From NCBI GenBank assembly GCA_019695345.1, contig JAIBAE010000051.1, positions 1 to 32,233 on the forward strand: 32,233 nt of DNA, given 5' to 3'. Of the stretch, positions 27,293-32,233 are shown piece by piece. The stretch comes from Bacteroidota bacterium. Its GTDB lineage: Bacteria; Bacteroidota; Ignavibacteria; Kapaibacteriales; NICIL-2. Made by a program: the position numbers and the translations under genes. Each line of letters starts with the position of its first letter. The stretch's first letter is position 1. The notes under the pieces are model-generated. The model did not search any database. It saw only the letters and a program-made list of their open reading frames with translations, and had not been told where the DNA came from.

Positions 27293-28027
27293 ATGATTCA
27301 ACAAGTCCAGACATTATTCTCCAAAATAGGCAACGCATGGTTAGAAATGGTAGCCCCACGCCACTGCTCCATTTGCGAACAATGGTTCGAAACTGTTCCT
27401 CATGGAGTTAGTGAATTTATATGTAACAGATGTTTGGATTCACTTACCCCGGCTCCATATCCGGATGCACTACTCAACGATTTAATCAAACATTTCCCTG
27501 GCGATACCCTATCAATATCAAATGCTTACAGCCGGTACCTCGTATCTCCATCCGAAGAACGTTCAATCCTGAATGCAATTCATAAACTTAAATATCAGGG
27601 CTTTTCGCGACTGGGTACAGAGTTCGGTAGAGAGGTTGGTAAAACAGTAGAATTCTTCAGCAGAGAAACATATACGGCTATAGTTCCGGTTCCAATCCAT
27701 CATGCCCGCTTTCGCGAACGAGGTTACAACCAAGCCGAACTCATAGCAGATGGTATTTCTTCTGTCCTTACATTACCTGTTTGGAAAGATGTCATCAAAC
27801 GTTCTCGCTACACTAAAACTCAAACTACCTTTAGTGCAACAAAACGTACCCAAAATGTTCAAGGTGCTTTTGCACCTTATAAAAACAGTAACCGATTATA
27901 CAACGCTAACATTTTGGTAGTTGATGACGTGCTAACAACCGGCTCAACTGTTAATACTATAGGGCAATTCCTATTAGAACATGGCGCAAGAAGAATTGAT
28001 GTTGCTACAGTCGCAAAAGCAATGTAA
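27293..28027 (+). CDS. comF: ComF family phosphoribosyltransferase-like protein
   Basis: 244 residues from the ATG at 27293; an upstream in-frame TTG at 27221 would add 24 residues that look non-coding. An N-terminal zinc-finger pair (C25/C28 and C44/C47) is followed by a phosphoribosyltransferase-type domain. The PRPP-binding loop is ILVVDDVLTTGST (207-219), and VPVPIHHARFRERGYNQAEL is typical of ComF. In naturally competent bacteria ComF helps handle incoming single-stranded DNA. The substrate here is unknown. No other competence gene is nearby. Confidence 0.92.
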   Translation: MIQQVQTLFSKIGNAWLEMVAPRHCSICEQWFETVPHGVSEFICNRCLDSLTPAPYPDALLNDLIKHFPGDTLSISNAYSRYLVSPSEERSILNAIHKLKYQGFSRLGTEFGREVGKTVEFFSRETYTAIVPVPIHHARFRERGYNQAELIADGISSVLTLPVWKDVIKRSRYTKTQTTFSATKRTQNVQGAFAPYKNSNRLYNANILVVDDVLTTGSTVNTIGQFLLEHGARRIDVATVAKAM

Positions 28028-28039
28028 TTTCACGTAATT

Positions 28040-28077
28040 AAAGTCCTGTCCTTAGGAGATGATGTAGGTGAGGTCAA
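28040..28077. repeat. Direct repeat, copy 1 (38 bp)
   Basis: Begins AAAGTCCTGTCCTTAGGA and ends GATGTAGGTGAGGTCAA. It differs from copy 2 at two of 38 positions and starts 13 bases after the comF stop. Confidence 0.85.
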
Positions 28078-28138
28078 AAAAAGCTCCGCCTCCTGATTAC
28101 AGAGGAGAAACAAGGATGGTTAAACAAAGTAAATAACA

Positions 28139-28176
28139 AAAGTCCTCTCCTTTGGAGATGATGTAGGTGAGGTCAA
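28139..28176. repeat. Direct repeat, copy 2 (38 bp)
   Basis: Begins AAAGTCCTCTCCTTTGGA and ends GATGTAGGTGAGGTCAA, 99 bases after copy 1. It ends 13 bases before the pepP start. CTCC-TTT-GGAG inside it can form a small hairpin. The stretch between the copies is purine-rich and also holds CCTC/GAGG pairs. Confidence 0.85.
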
Positions 28177-28189
28177 CAACAACAAAACC

Positions 28190-29584
28190 ATGAAAACAAC
28201 AATCTTAATATTCCTCCTCTTCACTCTCAACGTCTTCTCGCAAGCACCGGGAGTTTCTTTTCCGTTTGAACAATTCGAGAACGATGGAATCCCTGTGTCG
28301 GTCTTAAAAAACAGACGCGAACGAATTATCAATAATCACTCATCTAAATCTCTGATACTCAGTCTCTCGGCTGATATACGTAACCGCCAAAACGACGTGG
28401 ATTACGAATATCGCCAGAACTCAAACTTCCTTTATCTAACAGGCTGTACGCAAAACAAAACAGCACTTATTCTAATACCCGGTACAGCAACACTTAACAA
28501 TACAACACTCAACGAAATCTTCTTTGTAAACAAGCGCGATGTTTCATCGGAAGTGTGGAATGGCGTGCGTATGGGTGCAGAAGAAGCCAAGCAGTATCTG
28601 GGTTTTGCAAACACAATGGATTACACTTCGCTGTTATCAACGCTCGATACACTTCTCTACAATCGTGATACACTCTTTATCACAGGTCTTCCAACAACCT
28701 CTGTCAAGAATCCAATAACGGGTAAATCAACATTCATAGACCAACAAATAAAAGATTATCTCCACGATAAATATCCAACCTTATTTATCAGAACTTCACT
28801 TCCCGATGTAGCTGAGATGCGTGAGCTAAAAGATGCCGATGAAATCCGCTTACTTCAAAAAGCAATCGACATAAGTGTTCAGGCGCACATGGCTACAATG
28901 CGTGCTGCCAAACCAAACATGAACGAATATGAACTTGAAGCAGAAATGGAATATGTGTTTCATAAACTTGGCGCAGAAGATGTTGGCTACCCAAGTATAG
29001 TTGGTAGTGGCTATAACTCTTGCATGTTACATTACGAATCAAACCGACGTGTTGCAAAAGAAGGCGAAATGATACTTGCCGATTGCGGTGCAGAGTATCA
29101 CGGTTACACAGCCGACATCACACGTACATTTCCTATAACAGGCAAATACAACGAGGAACAAACAATCATTTACAATATTGTCCTTGAGGCGCAGGATAGC
29201 GGCATAGCGGCCTGTCGCGCAGGGAAACCTTTTAAGGCAGCACACGAAGCGGCGCGCTCGGTGATAACAAAAAATCTTCTTAACCTTGGCATCATAAAAG
29301 AGCCCGCAGAAACCAAGTATTACTTCATGCACGGAACATCGCATTATCTTGGGTTGGATGTGCATGATGTTGGCACAAACAAGCCATTGCGCCCCGGCGT
29401 GGTGATGACCGTTGAGCCCGGAATCTACATACCAAGTGGAAGCCCCTGCGATAAGCGTTGGTGGAATATTGGTGTGCGCATTGAAGATGATATTTTAGTT
29501 ACCGATGGCGAGCCCGTTAATATGTCCGGGAAGTTGCCACGCACTATTCCAGATATAGAAAAACTTATGAAGCAAGGCCAGTAG
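28190..29584 (+). CDS. pepP: Exported aminopeptidase P (Xaa-Pro aminopeptidase, M24B)
   Basis: Removes an N-terminal residue that precedes proline, using two metal ions; 464 residues. A signal peptide (MKTTILIFLLFTLNVFSQ) points to export, unlike the cytoplasmic E. coli enzyme. An N-terminal creatinase-like domain (about 20-210) has QNSNFLYLTG. The catalytic pita-bread domain (about 220-445) has metal ligands D298, D309, H385, E409 and E432, with the D-D and E-E spacings of E. coli PepP. HGTSHYLGLDVHD and TVEPGIYI are intact. The start follows a 38-bp repeat with no clear Shine-Dalgarno. It may serve peptide scavenging along with the secreted protease at 1-757. Confidence 0.95.
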   Translation: MKTTILIFLLFTLNVFSQAPGVSFPFEQFENDGIPVSVLKNRRERIINNHSSKSLILSLSADIRNRQNDVDYEYRQNSNFLYLTGCTQNKTALILIPGTATLNNTTLNEIFFVNKRDVSSEVWNGVRMGAEEAKQYLGFANTMDYTSLLSTLDTLLYNRDTLFITGLPTTSVKNPITGKSTFIDQQIKDYLHDKYPTLFIRTSLPDVAEMRELKDADEIRLLQKAIDISVQAHMATMRAAKPNMNEYELEAEMEYVFHKLGAEDVGYPSIVGSGYNSCMLHYESNRRVAKEGEMILADCGAEYHGYTADITRTFPITGKYNEEQTIIYNIVLEAQDSGIAACRAGKPFKAAHEAARSVITKNLLNLGIIKEPAETKYYFMHGTSHYLGLDVHDVGTNKPLRPGVVMTVEPGIYIPSGSPCDKRWWNIGVRIEDDILVTDGEPVNMSGKLPRTIPDIEKLMKQGQ

Positions 29585-29585
29585 T

Positions 29586-29647
29586 TGCTATCGCCTGACC
29601 GCACCGAATGTTGTGCAACCAACAGCAATGCCTTGCGGGAGAGGACA
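29586..29647. repeat. Left-end copy of the dispersed repeat with inner motif (half copy)
   Basis: The left end starts TGCTATCGCCTGACCGCACC, one base after the pepP stop codon. It nearly matches the complement of the right end at 7850-7873. The inner motif GGAGAGGACA is at 29638-29647, 52 bases in. No right end is found before the next gene at 29805. Confidence 0.6.
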
Positions 29648-29804
29648 ACATAAAATCTATTGTCGTTTTGTTTATAATCAATTACAAGAAACAATACAAC
29701 ACATTATAGACTTTATACAATAACTTGAATGGCGTATGAGTCACATTGCTTTATGCTTCTCGTAAAGATAATGTAGACCTTGTTCAATCCTATTGAGAGT
29801 TACA

Positions 29805-30557
29805 ATGAAGTACTTCATTCTTGCATTTGTTCTAACCGTATTATCTATTCATATCACCCAGGCACAGAGCGTTGCAGATTCTTCCGGGGAATCTATACCC
29901 AAAGGGGAAACTTTAGTTGGGTTGTGTTTAGATGCTTCTACACGAGATGTATCAAGTATAAACTACAAGCTAACTGAGAAGGGATACCCAACCTTATCTA
30001 ACTTCAACCTTCCATATATGAGTGTCCATCTTACAATTGACTACTATAACTTTATTTATCAATTAAAGCTTCCTCTGCACATACTGCACAACCCTGACCC
30101 GGATAAGTATGGTTACAGTGGTGGCTCAGTAGGTTCGTATAGTAGTTATCAAACGTTTCTGATTAGTGAGATTGGTTACTCTTTTTCTGTATATGATAAT
30201 TACTTATCCCTACAACCCGGAATTCAATTTACTTTTGGCCGAGAAGAGTTTGGTGTTGCAAGGACTTCATATACCAGTTCAGGTCAGGAATTCCATCAAA
30301 CTTCAACACGATTGGATTTTCCAATTGCACCAACGTTAAACTTGAATTACCACATATTCGAAAAATCAAAAAAGCATAGAGGCGAGGTTGATAAATCGTA
30401 TATCAACCTCCATATTGGGTATAATCTTTGGTCTCTTATTGGTACTAACAAATGGTATTCACCAGACTGGTTCACGGACTCAGTTCCGTGGTTATCAACC
30501 GATGACCTTAAACAGCGAGGTTTAACGTTCGGGATAACAGCCGGTGTGTACATGTAA
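29805..30557 (+). CDS. Predicted outer-membrane beta-barrel protein, unknown function
   Basis: 250 residues from the ATG at 29805 (GAGAG upstream). The signal peptide is MKYFILAFVLTVLSIHITQA, with cleavage near AQA/QS. The mature part is rich in alternating aromatic and polar residues (YNFIYQLKLPLHIL, SYQTFLISEIGYSFSVYDN, LSLQPGIQFTFG, PTLNLNYHIF, INLHIGYNLW). It ends FGITAGVYM, as in small outer-membrane porin-like barrels of about 8-10 strands. No family is recognised. It stands alone between pepP and the flavoprotein gene. Confidence 0.75.
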   Translation: MKYFILAFVLTVLSIHITQAQSVADSSGESIPKGETLVGLCLDASTRDVSSINYKLTEKGYPTLSNFNLPYMSVHLTIDYYNFIYQLKLPLHILHNPDPDKYGYSGGSVGSYSSYQTFLISEIGYSFSVYDNYLSLQPGIQFTFGREEFGVARTSYTSSGQEFHQTSTRLDFPIAPTLNLNYHIFEKSKKHRGEVDKSYINLHIGYNLWSLIGTNKWYSPDWFTDSVPWLSTDDLKQRGLTFGITAGVYM

Positions 30558-30575
30558 AACATATAACCCTGATTT

Positions 30576-30663
30576 GAGACTGTCCGGTCTCTCAGCCGCG
30601 AGTATGGGAATTTTTGAAGTTAAGGCACGGACGGCATTGCGAAGCAGAGAAAAATTACCGTCC
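30576..30663. other. Two hairpin-forming stretches between genes
   Basis: GAGAC/GTCTC (30576-30580, 30587-30591) makes a small stem. GGACGG/CCGTCC (30629-30634, 30658-30663) makes a 6-bp stem with a 23-nt loop that runs into TTCCCTTTT. The second could end transcription of the 29805 gene on the plus strand, but it is weak. ATTGCGAAGCAGA inside the second loop resembles a right end of the dispersed repeat. Confidence 0.3.
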
Positions 30664-30759
30664 TTCCCTTTTGATTACAAACCTATGTTTACTGTTTGCG
30701 AATAATCCTTATGTTTGCGTCCGGTTGTTATGAATTGTTAACTACAGAGAAAACGACAC

Positions 30760-32233
30760 TTGAAACCGACTGAAATTTCAAATCCCGAATATTTCCACAA
30801 AGTTGTGGATTGCCAATACGCCTGCCCTGCCCACACCCCTGTTCCGGAATACATCCGGCTTATTGCCGCCGAACGCTACACCGAAGCATATATGGTGAAC
30901 TGGGAATCGAACGTGTTCCCCGGTGTGCTTGGGCGTACATGCGACCGTCCGTGCGAGCCGGCGTGCCGACGCGGGAGAGTTGAAAAAGACCCAGTGGCTA
31001 TTTGCCGCCTTAAACGTGTAGCCGCCGATAACAAAGGCGATGTTACACAGTTAATGCCGCAAGGACCTTTCCCGCCTAACGGGAAAAAGGTAGCATTAAT
31101 TGGCGCGGGTCCGGCTTCCTTAACCGTAGCGCGTGATTTAGCTCCGCTTGGATACGAATTGCATGTTTACGATGACCAGGATTTAGGCGGCGGTATGATG
31201 CGCAGTCAGATTCCTTCGTTCCGTTTACCCGAAACAGTGTTAAACGAAGAAGTGAACTTTATTTTGAACATGGGAATTCATACTCACTTTAAACAATATG
31301 TTTCGAGTATGAAGGAGATAATGGATAAAGGATACGATGCAATTTTTGTAGGTACCGGTGCACCACGTGGTAAAGACTTAGATATTCCGGGAAGAGAAGA
31401 AGCAGCAAAACATATTCATATTGGTATTGAATGGTTGGCAAGCGTTGCTTTTGAACACACCAACACCATTGGCAAAAATGTAATTGTTCTTGGTGGTGGA
31501 AATACAGCTATGGATTGTTGCAGAACATCGCGCCGTTTGGGTGGCGATAATGTAAAAGTAGTTGTGCGTAGTCCGTTTAAGGAAATGAAAGCATCGCCGT
31601 GGGAAATTGAAGATGCAATGCACGAGGATATTCCGATTTTTGAAAATCACGTTCCGAAAGAGTTTGTGATTGAGAACGGCGTGTTAAAAGGAATGAAGTT
31701 TGAAAGAGTAAAAGCAGAATACGAAAACGGACGACGTAAACTAGTCCCCACAGGCGAACCTGATGTATTCTTTGAAGCAGACGATGTATTGGTAGCAATT
31801 GGGCAAGAGAATGCCTTCCCGTGGGTTGAACGCGATTTAGGAATTGAGTTTGATAAGTGGGAATGCCCTGTATTAAATGCAGAGACATTTCAGTCAACAG
31901 TTCCAAATGTATTCTTTGGTGGCGATGCGGCGTTAGGGCCTAAGAATGTTATCACTGCTGTAGCACAAGGACATCAGGCAGCTATCTCGATTGACTTATT
32001 CTGTAACGGTGAGGCACTTACTAACCGCCCTGCACCGCATACAAATCTTATCAGCCAGAAGATGGGAATCCACGAGTGGATTTACGACAGCGATGTAACA
32101 ACTGATGTGCGCTACAAAGTACCTCATGCCGATAAAACCATTACACTTAAAGACCGTAAACTTGAAGTTGAACTTGGCTTTGACCAAAGCATTGGTTTTA
32201 AAGAAGCACAACGTTGCCTAAACTGCGATGTGC
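30760..32233 (+). CDS. GltD/NfnB-like NAD(P)H-dependent flavoprotein, cut by window end
   Basis: 491 residues are visible and the frame is open to the edge. The best start is a TTG at 30760 (protein KPTEISNPEYFHKVVDC...); a stop codon lies 18-20 bases upstream in frame, so little can be added. The N-terminal Fe-S domain has C18, C22, C61, C65 and C69 (GRTCDRPCEPACRRGR). The FAD fold has GAGPAS (115-120), an NAD(P) fold has VIVLGGGNTAMD (241-252), and FAD-closing FFGGDAALGPKNV follows. The visible end reads QRCLNCD, probably the start of a ferredoxin-type domain. It likely passes electrons between NAD(P)H and a partner such as glutamate synthase or ferredoxin. The true partner is outside the window. 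Confidence 0.9.
   Translation, partial: MKPTEISNPEYFHKVVDCQYACPAHTPVPEYIRLIAAERYTEAYMVNWESNVFPGVLGRTCDRPCEPACRRGRVEKDPVAICRLKRVAADNKGDVTQLMPQGPFPPNGKKVALIGAGPASLTVARDLAPLGYELHVYDDQDLGGGMMRSQIPSFRLPETVLNEEVNFILNMGIHTHFKQYVSSMKEIMDKGYDAIFVGTGAPRGKDLDIPGREEAAKHIHIGIEWLASVAFEHTNTIGKNVIVLGGGNTAMDCCRTSRRLGGDNVKVVVRSPFKEMKASPWEIEDAMHEDIPIFENHVPKEFVIENGVLKGMKFERVKAEYENGRRKLVPTGEPDVFFEADDVLVAIGQENAFPWVERDLGIEFDKWECPVLNAETFQSTVPNVFFGGDAALGPKNVITAVAQGHQAAISIDLFCNGEALTNRPAPHTNLISQKMGIHEWIYDSDVTTDVRYKVPHADKTITLKDRKLEVELGFDQSIGFKEAQRCLNCDV

Noticed and set aside
27117-27359. An 80-codon minus-strand frame across the DUF971-comF gap
   Set aside because: It overlaps the comF start and a possible repeat end, has no homologous look and no ribosome site.
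28040-28176. CRISPR array
   Set aside because: Only two repeat copies, with a 61-bp spacer between them and no cas genes nearby.
31378-32211. Three minus-strand frames of 71-109 codons at the right end
   Set aside because: They are antisense to the continuous GltD-like frame, whose motifs are clear.

Overview
**Organism.** The window looks like a chromosomal segment from an aerobic or microaerobic member of the Bacteroidota/Chlorobiota (FCB) group. Supporting signs are secreted proteins ending in a type IX secretion (T9SS) sorting domain, a fused CcoN-CcoO cbb3 oxidase subunit, and housekeeping genes of the type found in that group. A Kapabacteria- or Ignavibacteria-like lineage is my guess; nothing here proves it. 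Unlike many Bacteroidota, several genes have clear purine-rich Shine-Dalgarno sequences.

**Layout.** 1-7534 is a minus-strand block: the 5' part of a secreted subtilase, cysS, rnr, and a large membrane-anchored GAF/degenerate-GGDEF protein. 7980-10363 (plus strand) holds an unknown lipoprotein and membrane protein pair that ends at a strong terminator, then a response regulator fused to a PP2C-type phosphatase. 10617-14442 holds two divergent T9SS-type secreted proteins: an Omp28-like protein with a CxxC motif, and a cyclophilin. 14534-23253 (minus strand) is a complete cytochrome cbb3 oxidase locus, in transcription order ccoI-ccoS-ccoNO-ccoQ-ccoP-ccoG-ccoH-safE. It encodes the copper ATPase, the structural subunits, the assembly factors and a TauE/SafE-like membrane protein. 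Upstream lie an unknown two-TM protein and an ECF-type sigma factor. 25031-27044 is hutU (urocanase) closely coupled to a DUF971 gene. 27293-32233 (plus strand) carries comF, an exported aminopeptidase P, an outer-membrane-barrel-like protein, and a GltD/NfnB-like flavoprotein cut by the window end.

**Most interesting signal.** The intergenic regions carry an interspersed repeat family that ordinary annotation does not explain. Each full copy is about 170-200 bp and is bounded by an inverted repeat of about 20-24 bp (one end reads TGCTATCGC..., the other ...GCGATAGCA). A conserved GGACAGAACC-like motif lies about 50 nt from the left end. Four copies have both ends (2740-2940, 7701-7873, 17298-17491, 23374-23542) and several half copies are visible. 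Two copies appear to carry nested palindromes (19 bp and 36 bp) whose lengths account almost exactly for the size differences between copies. The copies often abut stop codons and all point the same way along the window whatever the strand of the nearby genes. This resembles ERIC/NEMIS/MITE-type elements, but I do not recognise the family.

No rRNA, tRNA, CRISPR array, insertion sequence with a transposase, or prophage was seen.
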